Shown here one piece after another: positions 17,726 through 25,786 of a stretch of DNA of 64,000 nucleotides (its first letter is position 1; each line of letters begins with the position of its first letter). The DNA is taken from positions 1,016,164 through 1,080,163 of the forward strand of contig NZ_JAJNDU010000001.1 of assembly GCF_021043365.1 (NCBI RefSeq), given 5' to 3'. This stretch comes from Sphingomonas sp. IC-11. GTDB lineage: Bacteria > Pseudomonadota > Alphaproteobacteria > Sphingomonadales > Sphingomonadaceae. Both the position numbers and the translations under genes were made by a program. The notes under the pieces were generated by a model. It made no database searches and was not told the DNA's origin. It saw only the letters and a list, made by a program, of their open reading frames with translations.

Positions 17726-18805
17726 TCAGGCGAACAGCTTTGCCCAGCCCCGCTTCGCGCGATCCTTCCAGTGGCCGCGGTGATACGCGTCGGACGCCAG
17801 CAGCGGCATCACCGAGCCGGCTTCCGCGAACACCATCTGCTCGATGCCGGTGTTCACCTTGCCCCACGAAGCGGCCTCCTGCAGCGTCGAGGACGAGCAG
17901 GCGCCGTCACGCACGTCGGCGACGGTGATCTGCACCGCGTACTTGTGCACCTCGACATCCTCGTGACCGAGGATCTCGGCGCACACGACGGTGTCCTGGA
18001 TGAAGTTCTTCGGCACGCCGCCGCCGATCATCAAGAGGCCGGTGGTTCCCGCCTTGATCTTGATCTCGGTCAGCTCGCGGAAATCCGCGACCGCGTCGAT
18101 CATCATGTACGGCTTGCCTTCCTTGGCGCGATCCACCTGGTGCTTGACGAGGCCGAAGCCCGCCGAGCTGTCGACGAACGCCGGGCAGAAGATCGGCACG
18201 TCATGCTCATACGCGAGCTTGACGAGGCTGTTCTCCTTCTTGCCGTGCTCGACGAGATACTTGCCCATCTCGCGAATGAAGGCGCGCGAGGAATAGGCCT
18301 TGGGCTCCAGCTCGTTCGCGATCTTGTTGATCGTGAAGTCGCAGTCCTGCAGCTGCTCCTCGTCGATATACGTGTCGTAGATGCGGTCGATGTACAGCGA
18401 GCGCAGCGTATCATCGTCAGGGATTTCAAGCGCCTGATAGTGCTTGTGACCAAGGCCTTCGAAGAAATCCATATCGACGATGGTGGCGCCGGTGGCGACG
18501 ATCACGTCGACCATGTTGTTGCGCACCAGATCGGCATAAAGGTCCATGCAGCCGCCCGCGCTGGTCGATCCGGCGATCACCAGGCACACGGTGCAGTCCT
18601 TGTCGGCCAGCATCTCGTTGTAGATCTTCGTCGCGCGGCCGAGGTCGCGGCTGGTGAAGCTCATGTCGCTCATCGCGTCGACAATCGGGCGCGCGTCGAA
18701 CGACTTGATGTCGATGTGCTTGACCTGCTTCGACAGCAGTTCCGCCTTGCGGGTGTCGTTGATCGGCGCGTTTGCCGCCGCGGTCTTCGTGAGGGTGTCA
18801 GTCAT
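17726..18805 (-). CDS. deoxyhypusine synthase-family enzyme, probable homospermidine synthase
   Basis: A 359-residue NAD-dependent aminobutyl transferase of the deoxyhypusine synthase fold. Landmarks are LVIAGSTSAGGC (nicotinamide-side loop), VDVIVATGATIVDMDFFE, CPAFVDSSAGFG, MIGGGVPKNF and the C-terminal ASWGKVN with the Lys that forms the covalent imine intermediate. Bacteria have no hypusinated eIF5A, so the protein substrate is absent; homologues act on free amines. Because the gene directly follows ornithine decarboxylase and Sphingomonas species are known for homospermidine as main polyamine, putrescine-to-homospermidine conversion is the best inference. A guanidino-substrate activity, reported for some bacterial homologues, is the alternative. 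ATG 18805 follows GAGAAG. Confidence 0.82.
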   Translation of the reverse strand: MTDTLTKTAAANAPINDTRKAELLSKQVKHIDIKSFDARPIVDAMSDMSFTSRDLGRATKIYNEMLADKDCTVCLVIAGSTSAGGCMDLYADLVRNNMVDVIVATGATIVDMDFFEGLGHKHYQALEIPDDDTLRSLYIDRIYDTYIDEEQLQDCDFTINKIANELEPKAYSSRAFIREMGKYLVEHGKKENSLVKLAYEHDVPIFCPAFVDSSAGFGLVKHQVDRAKEGKPYMMIDAVADFRELTEIKIKAGTTGLLMIGGGVPKNFIQDTVVCAEILGHEDVEVHKYAVQITVADVRDGACSSSTLQEAASWGKVNTGIEQMVFAEAGSVMPLLASDAYHRGHWKDRAKRGWAKLFA

Positions 18806-18866
18806 GGGTTGCTTCTCGCATGATGGCACACGTCGTTCGGAAGGGGACGCGTTAACCCGTAAGAAC

Positions 18867-18893
18867 GACGGCGCCCCTGCGAGCGCCGCCGTC
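18867..18893 (-). terminator. hairpin between ODC and the DHS-like gene
   Basis: GACGGCG (18867-18873) pairs with CGCCGTC (18887-18893). Read on the minus strand it lies shortly after the decarboxylase stop and is followed by GTTCTTA. It may attenuate transcription into the DHS-like gene or stabilise the upstream mRNA. Confidence 0.45.
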
Positions 18894-18914
18894 TATTCCA
18901 ATGTAAGCAGTCGG

Positions 18915-20147
18915 TTACAGCTTTACGACGTTGGAAGCGGCCTCGCGTTCCACCTCGGCGTAGAGCGAGACCATCGGTTCGTCCTCGACGATCACCGTCT
19001 CGTCCGATCCGAAGCCGTTGAAGGCCGTGCGCATCGCCGAGCCATAGGCGCCGAGCATGCCGATCTCGATATAATCCCCGGCCGTGATGTCCGCGGGGAG
19101 CAGGAACGGGCCTGCCATGTGATCGAGATCGTCGCAGGTCGGGCCGTAGAACGAGAAGGGATGATCGCGCACGGTCGACTGCGGCTCGCGCAGCAGCGTG
19201 ACCGGGAAGCGCCAGCCGATGTGCGCCGCGTCGAACAGCGCGCCATAGGCGCCGTCGTTGATGTACAGCTCGTTCCCGCGGCGCTTTTCGACGCGAACGA
19301 CGACGCTGCTGTACTCGGCGCAGAGCGCACGGCCCGGCTCCGCCCACAGCTCAGCCGAATAGCTGATCGGCAGGCTCTCGAAGGCGCGGTGGATCGTCTC
19401 GAAGTAGCGCTCCAGCGGCGGCGGGGCCATGTCCGGGTAGGACGACGGGAAACCACCGCCGACGTCGATCACGTCGACCGTGACGGCCGCGTCAACGATC
19501 GCTGCACGCACGCGCTCCATCGCCTCGGCATAAGCCTCCGGCGTCATTGCCTGGCTGCCGACGTGAAAGCAGATGCCGAGTGCATCAGCCGCCTGGCGAG
19601 CGGCGAACAGCAGCGGCTTCGCATCCTGCGCCGGCACGCCGAACTTCGACGCGAGGCTGAGCTTCGAATGCTCCGACGACACGCGCAGGCGGACGCAGAG
19701 CGTCAGATCCGACGCATTGCGCGTGGCGCGCATGATCTTCTCGAGCTCTTCGAGCGAATCAAGGCTGAAGACGCGGACGCCGTGCGTGAAATACGCCTCC
19801 GCAATCGCTTCCTCGGCCTTAACCGGGTGCATGAAGCACAAGGTGGCATCCGGCAGCGTGCGCGCGACGAGACGCACCTCGGCGATCGAGGCGACGTCGA
19901 AATGCGTGATCCCGTTGTCCCAGAGGATCTGGATGAGTTCGGGCGACGGATTGGCCTTCACGGCATACATCGACCGGCCCGGGAACTTCTCCACGAAGAA
20001 CCGGGCGGCGCGTGCCGCGGCGTGCGGACGCACGAGCGTGACCGGCTGGACCGGCTTTGCCTGTGCGATGTCGAGGGCGCTCGAAACAGAGTTGCGAGCA
20101 ACGGTCGAGAGGGGCGCTAGCCCCAGCGCGCAATGATCCTGATGCAA
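18915..20147 (-). CDS. speC: ornithine decarboxylase, PLP fold type III
   Basis: A 410-residue alanine-racemase-fold decarboxylase (the eukaryotic-like ODC type) making putrescine from ornithine. MYAVKANPSPELI holds the PLP Lys; HVGSQ, IDVGGGFPSSYP and AEPGRALCA bind the phosphate and pyridine ring; YGPTCDDLDHM contains the catalytic Cys, and the Asp of that segment selects ornithine. Some relatives also accept lysine. The start is probably TTG 20147 (MHQDHCALGLAPLS), nine bases after GGAGG; the frame stays open upstream to ATG 20225 right through an RNA leader structure. The DHS-like gene lies 109 bases downstream. Confidence 0.9.
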   Translation of the reverse strand: MHQDHCALGLAPLSTVARNSVSSALDIAQAKPVQPVTLVRPHAAARAARFFVEKFPGRSMYAVKANPSPELIQILWDNGITHFDVASIAEVRLVARTLPDATLCFMHPVKAEEAIAEAYFTHGVRVFSLDSLEELEKIMRATRNASDLTLCVRLRVSSEHSKLSLASKFGVPAQDAKPLLFAARQAADALGICFHVGSQAMTPEAYAEAMERVRAAIVDAAVTVDVIDVGGGFPSSYPDMAPPPLERYFETIHRAFESLPISYSAELWAEPGRALCAEYSSVVVRVEKRRGNELYINDGAYGALFDAAHIGWRFPVTLLREPQSTVRDHPFSFYGPTCDDLDHMAGPFLLPADITAGDYIEIGMLGAYGSAMRTAFNGFGSDETVIVEDEPMVSLYAEVEREAASNVVKL

Positions 20148-20152
20148 TTCAA

Positions 20153-20223
20153 GGGACCTCCAATGCCAGAGGGCAAGCCCCCGGTCTTCAGTTGCGAAAT
20201 CACTGCCTTGCGGTGGAAGTCCC
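20153..20223 (-). ncRNA. speF-type RNA leader of ornithine decarboxylase
   Basis: On the minus strand GGGACTTCC (20223-20215) pairs with GGAGGTCCC (20161-20153), closing a 71-base element just before the decarboxylase start. Between them lie conserved-looking segments CCGCAAGGCAGTGATTTCGC, CTGAAGACCGGGGG and CCTCTGGCATTG. From memory this matches the speF motif known upstream of alphaproteobacterial ornithine decarboxylase genes, whose ligand was not established when described. The 3' strand of the closing helix contains the GGAGG ribosome binding site, so folding should block translation. A covariance search would settle the identity. Confidence 0.7.
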
Positions 20224-20311
20224 ATGGGGCAGCGGAGGCGCGCACTTAGGGTCGCTCACCCCCCGTGTAAAGTGTGTTTTCGCCGGTCCGAAATTGCGGC
20301 AAGGACAGGCC

Positions 20312-21274
20312 GTGACAATCGTGCGACAACCCACCCGCGCCGGTGTGCGCGACGCCGCGGCAAAGATCGCGGCGATCCTCCCACCAACACCGCTTTTCGT
20401 GAGCGAAATCAAAGGTGTGCCTGTTGCCTTCAAGGCAGAGTCGCTGCAGCCTATTGGGGCGTTCAAGATCCGGGGTGCTTGGCACCGATTGACTGCGCTG
20501 GATGAGAACGCGCGTTTGCGCGGGGTGGTTGCGTTCTCGAGTGGTAATCACGCGCAGGGAGTCGCGTGGGCGGCAAAGAGACTCGGTATGCCTGCCATCA
20601 TCGTCATGCCTTTGGACGCGCCCCGCGCGAAGGTGGACGGTACCCTGGCGTTGGGTGCCGAGGTGGTGGGTTATGACCGTCACACTGAGTCCCGCGAACA
20701 GATCGCGGCCCAATTGGCGGAGGCGCGGGGAGCGACCTTGGTGCCCAGCTTCGACGACGCTTGGATTATCGAAGGCCAAGGCTCCGCTGGGATCGAGATA
20801 GCGTCACAGCTGGAGGCGATGGGCTCGGGTGAACCGACTCATATAGTGGTGCCGTGCGGGGGCGGGGGGCTTGCAGCCGGTCTGGCGCTCGCGCTTCCTC
20901 ATGCGTCGATTACCGTCGCAGAGCCCGAAGGATGGGACGATATGCGGCGAAGCCTGGAGGCAAGCTGGATCCTTCCCGTCGGTGATGCGCCGCCTTCGAC
21001 CAGTTGCGACGCGCTGATGACCAAGGAAGTCTCGCCGCTGACCTTTGACGTATTGTCACGCCGTGACGCGACCGGAGTGGCGGTGTCTGAGTCTCATGTT
21101 AAAGCGGCACAGCGCTGGGCGGCCGAGCGGCTTCGTCTGGTCGTTGAACCGGGCGGCGCCGTGGCGCTTGCGGCTCTGCTGGCTGGGGAGGTTGCGCCAT
21201 CGCCTGGGATGGTGGTGATCCTGTCCGGCGGCAACGTCGACATTGATGCATATGCCCGGGCGATCGGCTCGTGA
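20312..21274 (+). CDS. serine/threonine dehydratase (PLP fold type II)
   Basis: A 320-residue enzyme that deaminates L-threonine or L-serine to 2-oxobutyrate or pyruvate. The PLP Lys is in QPIGAFKIRGAW (S/GxFKxRGA motif), the Asn loop is SSGNHAQGVAWAA, and the glycine-rich phosphate loop reads VPCGGGGLAAGLA; VILSGGNVD lies near the C-terminus. There is no C-terminal ACT regulatory domain, so it is the short catabolic type rather than full-length IlvA; a racemase of the same fold is possible. GTG 20312 is used because AAGGA lies five bases upstream. It is divergent from the decarboxylase leader. Confidence 0.88.
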   Translation: MTIVRQPTRAGVRDAAAKIAAILPPTPLFVSEIKGVPVAFKAESLQPIGAFKIRGAWHRLTALDENARLRGVVAFSSGNHAQGVAWAAKRLGMPAIIVMPLDAPRAKVDGTLALGAEVVGYDRHTESREQIAAQLAEARGATLVPSFDDAWIIEGQGSAGIEIASQLEAMGSGEPTHIVVPCGGGGLAAGLALALPHASITVAEPEGWDDMRRSLEASWILPVGDAPPSTSCDALMTKEVSPLTFDVLSRRDATGVAVSESHVKAAQRWAAERLRLVVEPGGAVALAALLAGEVAPSPGMVVILSGGNVDIDAYARAIGS

Positions 21275-21338
21275 TTGTCCGGCCGGCAGCATAGGTGACG
21301 CGCTTTGCCGTGGCGGCGCCGAACGATAAGGGGACGCC

Positions 21339-21506
21339 ATGAATTCGATCGCCAGCGCCGCCCCCGCCGCCGCCATGTTAGCCGCCTTCGCCTGTCTGTT
21401 CGGTGGGGGCTGGCTGATCAAAACCGGGCAAGATCCGAAGCGCGGATGGTTGATGATCGTGATGGCGACGGTGCTGGTCGGCAACGTGCTGATCTGGACG
21501 CTCTAA
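21339..21506 (+). CDS. small membrane protein, 55 aa
   Basis: ATG 21339 follows AAGGGGACGCC, a strong ribosome binding site. The product MNSIASAAPAAAMLAAFA continues into a hydrophobic segment, a short polar loop GQDPKRGW and a second hydrophobic segment MIVMATVLVGNVLIW. It should span the membrane twice with the basic loop in the cytoplasm. Family and function unknown. It lies between the dehydratase and the monooxygenase, co-directional with both. Confidence 0.65.
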   Translation: MNSIASAAPAAAMLAAFACLFGGGWLIKTGQDPKRGWLMIVMATVLVGNVLIWTL

Positions 21507-21602
21507 GCCGGGTACGTTCAGCACTTACTGACACCGTGGTAAGTCAGGTTCTTTCCTGACCACTCTCGATGCGTTAAGCTCGCGCCGGAGAGAGGATCGT
21601 CC

Positions 21603-23075
21603 ATGAGCGAGCACATCGACGTTATCATCGTCGGAGCGGGGCTGTCGGGGGTAGGTGCGGCGCACCACCTGCAGCAGCGCTGTCCCGATCGAAGCTACCT
21701 CATACTAGAGGCGCGCCAAGGGATGGGGGGAACCTGGGATCTTTTCCGCTATCCCGGCATCCGTTCCGACAGCGACATGCACACGCTCGGCTATAACTTC
21801 CGGCCTTGGACGAAGGCGAAGGCAATCGCCGACGGTCCTTCAATCCGCGAATATATCGAAGAAACCGCGCGAGACGCCGGAATCGACCGGCGCATTCGGT
21901 TCGGTCATCGGGTCACTGGGCTGGAATGGTCGACGCCGGAGGCGCGGTGGACAGTAAGCGTGGACGGACCGCAGGGGCCAACTTCGTTCACTTGCTCCTT
22001 TCTGCACATGTGTTCCGGCTACTACGACTATGAGCAAGGGCATGCCCCAGAGTTTCCGGGTCAGGAGGAATTCGCAGGCCGCATCGTTCATCCGCAATTC
22101 TGGCCGGAAGACCTTGACTATGCCGGTCAGCATGTCGTCGTGATCGGAAGCGGCGCAACTGCCGTGACGCTTGTGCCCGAAATGGCCAAGGCGGCGGCCA
22201 GTGTGACGATGCTTCAGCGCTCACCCACCTATGTCGTGTCACGACCTGCGCAGGACGCTTATGCGAATTGGCTGCGCGCAAAACTTCCCAGCAAGGCGGC
22301 TTACGGGCTGACTCGCTGGAAGAACGTGATGTTCGGGATGCTTTTCTACCGAATGACTCGCAAGCAGCCTGAAAAGGTCAAGCAGAAGCTCCTCGATCAG
22401 GTGCGTGAGCATCTTGGTCCAGACTATGACGTGGCGACCCATTTCACGCCCCGCTACAATCCCTGGGACCAGCGGTTGTGCCTGGTGCCAGATGCGGATC
22501 TGTTTGACACCATCAAGGCGGGCAAGGCGACCGTGGTGACCGATACGATCCAGCGGTTCACGCCGGGCGGGATCATGCTTAGCTCTGGACAGGAATTGAA
22601 GGCCGACGTCATCGTCACGGCGACCGGTCTGCGGGTGAAGCTGTTGAGCGGGATCGACCCGATTGTCGACGGGGTGGAAAAGAAGATCGCCAACGCTTTG
22701 CAATACAAGGGAATGATGTTCTCGGACATCCCGAACCTGGCGTTCACCTTTGGTTACACCAATGCCTCCTGGACGCTGAAGGCGGACCTGGTTGCCATGT
22801 ACCTCTGCCGGCTTCTCAACACGATGAAGAAGCGCCGTGTGCGCCAAGTGACGCCGCGGATTGGCGATCAGCCGATTGCGACTGAACCATTCGTCGATTT
22901 CAGCTCCGGCTACATTCAGCGGGTCGCGGACCAGTTGCCCAAGCAGGGAAGCAAGAAGCCCTGGCGACTCAACCAGAATTATGCCCTTGACGTGATGGCG
23001 CTGCGGTTTGGCTCCGTCGACGACAGCATGGAATTCTCAAATCCGGAGCCAAATTCGGTTCGCGCGGCGGCTTAG
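21603..23075 (+). CDS. flavin-containing monooxygenase, Baeyer-Villiger type
   Basis: A 490-residue FAD/NADPH enzyme. The first Rossmann motif is VIIVGAGLSGVGAAHHL, the second VVVIGSGATAVTLVPEM, and between them stands FAGRIVHPQFWP, which satisfies the FxGxxxHxxxWP fingerprint of class B monooxygenases. It therefore inserts one oxygen atom into a ketone or oxidises a heteroatom; the substrate is not predictable. The closest architecture is the mycobacterial EthA-like group, given length and RYPGIRSDSDMHTLGY. AGAGGATCGTCC precedes the ATG. Cytoplasmic; the asparaginase-like gene follows. Confidence 0.92.
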   Translation: MSEHIDVIIVGAGLSGVGAAHHLQQRCPDRSYLILEARQGMGGTWDLFRYPGIRSDSDMHTLGYNFRPWTKAKAIADGPSIREYIEETARDAGIDRRIRFGHRVTGLEWSTPEARWTVSVDGPQGPTSFTCSFLHMCSGYYDYEQGHAPEFPGQEEFAGRIVHPQFWPEDLDYAGQHVVVIGSGATAVTLVPEMAKAAASVTMLQRSPTYVVSRPAQDAYANWLRAKLPSKAAYGLTRWKNVMFGMLFYRMTRKQPEKVKQKLLDQVREHLGPDYDVATHFTPRYNPWDQRLCLVPDADLFDTIKAGKATVVTDTIQRFTPGGIMLSSGQELKADVIVTATGLRVKLLSGIDPIVDGVEKKIANALQYKGMMFSDIPNLAFTFGYTNASWTLKADLVAMYLCRLLNTMKKRRVRQVTPRIGDQPIATEPFVDFSSGYIQRVADQLPKQGSKKPWRLNQNYALDVMALRFGSVDDSMEFSNPEPNSVRAAA

Positions 23076-23158
23076 TTGGGACCGAAGAACATTCCGGTCT
23101 TTCTTGACGCTGCGAACGCGGTATGGCCCGCGTCTTCGCAGCAAAGGAGAACGGCGCC

Positions 23159-23647
23159 GTGGCCGATGTGCTGGTGCTCACCACCGGTGGGACGATCGAC
23201 AAGCTCTATTTCGACGCGCTGAGCACGTATCAGATTGGCGAGAGCGTTGTTGATCGGGTGCTGAAGACGGCACGCGTTACCTTGTCCTACCGGATCGCCG
23301 AGGTGATGCGGAAGGATAGCCTGGAACTCACCGACGATGATCGAGCGCTGATCGCCAGAACCGTGGCGGATGCGCCCGAACAGCGCATCATCATCACTCA
23401 CGGTACCGACACGATGGCGCAGACGGCGCAGGCCCTTGGCAGTACTGCGGGGAAGACGATTGTTCTGGTGGGTGCCCTATCACCGGCTCGCTTTGCGGAG
23501 AGTGATGCGACCTTCAACCTCGGCATGGCCTTCGCCACGGCTCAGGTCGCCGCGTCGGGAATCTGGATTGCCATGAACGGCACGGTGTTCGACGGATTGC
23601 GCGTCCGGAAGGACCGTGCTGCCAACGCCTTTGTCGCGGTGGAGTGA
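23159..23647 (+). CDS. asparaginase-like single-domain protein
   Basis: A 162-residue protein that matches only the N-terminal domain of L-asparaginases. Both catalytic threonine motifs are intact: VLTTGGTIDKLY (Thr nucleophile) and IITHGTDTMAQTA (Thr-Asp pair), and GALSPARFAESDATFNLG continues the domain. The C-terminal domain, which completes the active site of full-length enzymes by dimer contact, is absent, and the frame closes with a normal stop, so this is not a simple truncation. Short homologues occur elsewhere in proteobacteria without clear function. GTG 23159 has AAAGGAG nine bases before it; ATG 23123 has none. Confidence 0.82.
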   Translation: MADVLVLTTGGTIDKLYFDALSTYQIGESVVDRVLKTARVTLSYRIAEVMRKDSLELTDDDRALIARTVADAPEQRIIITHGTDTMAQTAQALGSTAGKTIVLVGALSPARFAESDATFNLGMAFATAQVAASGIWIAMNGTVFDGLRVRKDRAANAFVAVE

Positions 23648-23785
23648 ACGCTAGCCGCAGCGCGGGTGTGCGACCAGAGGTGCCTTGATGTTCGGCCGAA
23701 GAAACGGAGCGCGGGTGCGACACCGCGCGACCGACAACTGCTCTTTGGCCTTAACTCAGTCCGTGCTCGACATCACGACGGTCGA

Positions 23786-23812
23786 AGGCGGGCCCGATCG
23801 TCAGGCCCGCCT
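23786..23812. terminator. bidirectional terminator-like hairpin
   Basis: AGGCGGGCC (23786-23794) pairs with GGCCCGCCT (23804-23812). It lies eight bases beyond the stop of the secreted protein on the minus strand and also ends the asparaginase-like unit on the plus strand. T-runs are poor on both sides. Confidence 0.6.
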
Positions 23813-23819
23813 GTATTCG

Positions 23820-24524
23820 TCAGCGCTGCGCCAGGCTGACGGCGCCGACCGGCGGCGGGAAGTCGAGCGGGCCGCACTTCTTCGTCTGCCATTCGCCCTT
23901 CTTGGACCAGCAGAGGCTATCGAGCCGCGGCACGCGGGACTCAGCGTAGAAATAGCGAGGGAATTGCTGCTCGCCCCAAGGCGACAGGCTGTTCCGTAAC
24001 TCGCGCATGCGCTCCTGCGCCAAGGTACCGAAGCTTCCCCGGGGCGTGTAAATGGCGGCGCGGCCAATCTTACCCGCGGTCTGGCAGAAGTTATATTGCG
24101 ACGCGACGGCGTTAAAGCTCGAGTAAGTCTTGGTCCCGAACTGGTCGAGGGCGGTCTGCCCGGCCTTTGCCGTCTTGTTGACGCGCTTGAAGTAAGCGGT
24201 CAGCGTGTCGTAGCTTTCCTTCAGCTCGTTACGGTGATCGGTCAGCACGGCGTTGTAGTTGTCGACCGTGAGCAGCGTCGGCTCAAACTGGCACTGAAGC
24301 GCCGCGACGTTCAGCGCAGCGCGGAGCGTCCAGGTGAGGCCGGCCTTGATCTCCTTGTCAGTGGCCCCCGGCAGCGGCTGGGCGACCCCAGGTTCATCTC
24401 CCCTCACAACTGAGCCCGACAGATCCTTGGACTTCATGAAGAATTGCGCCGAAGCGGGCAACGCACCCATCACCGCGGCGGCTGCCAAGCTTACCCCGAC
24501 GATCCGCAACCCAACCATTCGCAT
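23820..24524 (-). CDS. secreted hypothetical protein, 234 aa
   Basis: Begins with a signal peptide (MRMVGLRIVGVSLAAAAVMGALPASA, cleavage after ASA). The mature part has LTWTLRAALNVAALQCQFEPTLLTVDNYN, SYDTLTAYFKRVNK and RYFYAESRVPRLDSLCW, with four cysteines that could form two disulfides. I do not recognise an annotated family, though the protein looks like a conserved sphingomonad periplasmic protein. ATG 24524 has GGGGGAAG upstream; an in-frame TTG at 24542 is less likely. A terminator-like hairpin follows. Confidence 0.7.
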   Translation of the reverse strand: MRMVGLRIVGVSLAAAAVMGALPASAQFFMKSKDLSGSVVRGDEPGVAQPLPGATDKEIKAGLTWTLRAALNVAALQCQFEPTLLTVDNYNAVLTDHRNELKESYDTLTAYFKRVNKTAKAGQTALDQFGTKTYSSFNAVASQYNFCQTAGKIGRAAIYTPRGSFGTLAQERMRELRNSLSPWGEQQFPRYFYAESRVPRLDSLCWSKKGEWQTKKCGPLDFPPPVGAVSLAQR

Positions 24525-24638
24525 GACTTCCCCCAAACGCAACGCGCGGGATTCATACGCGTTTTCTGGCGATCATCCAACACCGTTCGTCATGCTGCGC
24601 GAACAATCAGGCGATCATTGACGCTCTGAAATGACGAA

Positions 24639-24662
24639 GGCCGCCCGGTCGCCCGGACGGCC
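24639..24662 (-). terminator. terminator of the Met-rich lipoprotein gene
   Basis: GGCCGCCCGG (24639-24648) pairs with CCGGACGGCC (24653-24662), ten pairs with one G-T, loop of four. On the minus strand it is followed by TTCGTCATTTC. Confidence 0.6.
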
Positions 24663-24688
24663 TGTCAAAACACCTTCTTGAAGCGAAA

Positions 24689-24943
24689 TTACATCGCGTT
24701 CGTGGTGGTGTTCGTCATCATCATGTCGTTCGACATCATGGTGTCGTTCGCCATCATGCCGCCGTTCATGGCGCCATCAACCGCCGTCATGTTGTCGCTC
24801 ATGGTGTCGAGACCTTCGGTCGCGTTCATGTCGGTAATGGTGGTGTTGTCGACCGTGGTTTCGGTCTTCGAGCCGCAAGCCGACACGGCGAGCGCGGCTG
24901 CGGCAATGGCCGAACCGGTCAGGATCTTCGAGATAGCACGCAT
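24689..24943 (-). CDS. Met/Asn/Thr-rich lipoprotein, 84 aa
   Basis: MRAISKILTGSAIAAAALAVSAC is a lipoprotein signal with lipobox VSAC, so the mature protein starts at Cys 23. The remaining 61 residues contain twelve methionines, mostly in AMNGGMMANDTMMSNDMMM, together with many Asn and Thr and no aromatic residue. The underlying DNA shows imperfect repeats of CATCATGTCGTTCGA type, suggesting growth by slippage. Met-rich disordered segments can bind Cu(I) or absorb oxidants; there is no direct evidence for either here. GGAAAGC... precedes on the plus strand, giving AGGGAGCTTTCC before the ATG. Confidence 0.7.
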   Translation of the reverse strand: MRAISKILTGSAIAAAALAVSACGSKTETTVDNTTITDMNATEGLDTMSDNMTAVDGAMNGGMMANDTMMSNDMMMTNTTTNAM

Positions 24944-25031
24944 GGAAAGCTCCCTAGATAAAGGATTTGGACGGCGGACGGATCCTTAATACCCAAATCA
25001 GAGTGGATATTAGTCACAGAACGCCGACCCC

Positions 25032-25679
25032 TCAAGCCTCGTTTTCACGCGCACAAGTCAGGCTTTCGAGGAAAGCGCCGAACGTTAACGCCAGCGCCGC
25101 GTCAAAGGTTTCAAGCGCGTATTCCGCCCCAAGCGCCTTTGCACTGGTGACGGGAAATTCCGCAATCCCGCAGGGCACGATCCCGCCGAAGTGCGAAAGG
25201 TCCGGTGACAGGTTTACGGAGAAGCCGTGCATGGTGGTCCAGCGCCGGACGCGTACGCCGATGGCGCCGATCTTTGCCTCTGTGCCGGCATGATCGTAGG
25301 TCCAGATACCAATCCGGCCGGGTGCGCGGAAGGCGGCTATTCCCATCTCCGCCAAGGCCGCAATCACCCAGCCTTCGACCGCGTGCACGAAGCAGCGCAC
25401 GTCCCGCCCGCGGTTCGCCAGATTGAGCACCAGATAGCCAATACGCTGCCCTGGGCCATGATAGGTATAGCGGCCGCCACGCCCGGCTCGGACGACCGGG
25501 AAGCGCGGATCGATCAACTCGGCTGAATCTGCGCTGGTGCCCGCTGTGTAGACCGGGGGATGTTCCAGGAGCCAAATGAGCTCGCGATCCGTTCCGGCCG
25601 CCACGGCAGCGGCGCGGCGCTCCATTTCGTCAAGCGCCGTTGCGTAATCGGTCAACCCTGGCGTCACCCGCCATTCCAT
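25032..25679 (-). CDS. lipB: lipoyl(octanoyl) transferase
   Basis: Transfers octanoyl groups from acyl carrier protein to lipoyl domains of 2-oxoacid dehydrogenases and glycine cleavage protein [23 protein letters not shown] is the family signature, [22 protein letters not shown] holds the catalytic Lys, and FGGIVPCGI the catalytic Cys that forms the thioester. ATG 25679 ([12 protein letters not shown]) follows GAAGG; an upstream in-frame ATG would add 33 unrelated residues. About 215 residues, normal length. It is divergent from the membrane-protein pair. Confidence 0.95.
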   Translation of the reverse strand: MEWRVTPGLTDYATALDEMERRAAAVAAGTDRELIWLLEHPPVYTAGTSADSAELIDPRFPVVRAGRGGRYTYHGPGQRIGYLVLNLANRGRDVRCFVHAVEGWVIAALAEMGIAAFRAPGRIGIWTYDHAGTEAKIGAIGVRVRRWTTMHGFSVNLSPDLSHFGGIVPCGIAEFPVTSAKALGAEYALETFDAALALTFGAFLESLTCARENEA

Positions 25680-25786
25680 GTTCAGACCTTCATTCACATG
25701 GCAGCAGATGCGGTCGCCCGGCGAGATTGGCAAGCGGCTGTTCGATCGGGTAGCGTCGCCAGCATGATGCACACACAAGGTCGGTC

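Noticed and set aside
23685..23999. Plus-strand frame across the asparaginase 3' region and hairpin
   Set aside because: It runs through a terminator-like hairpin and antisense to a signal-peptide protein; no ribosome binding site.
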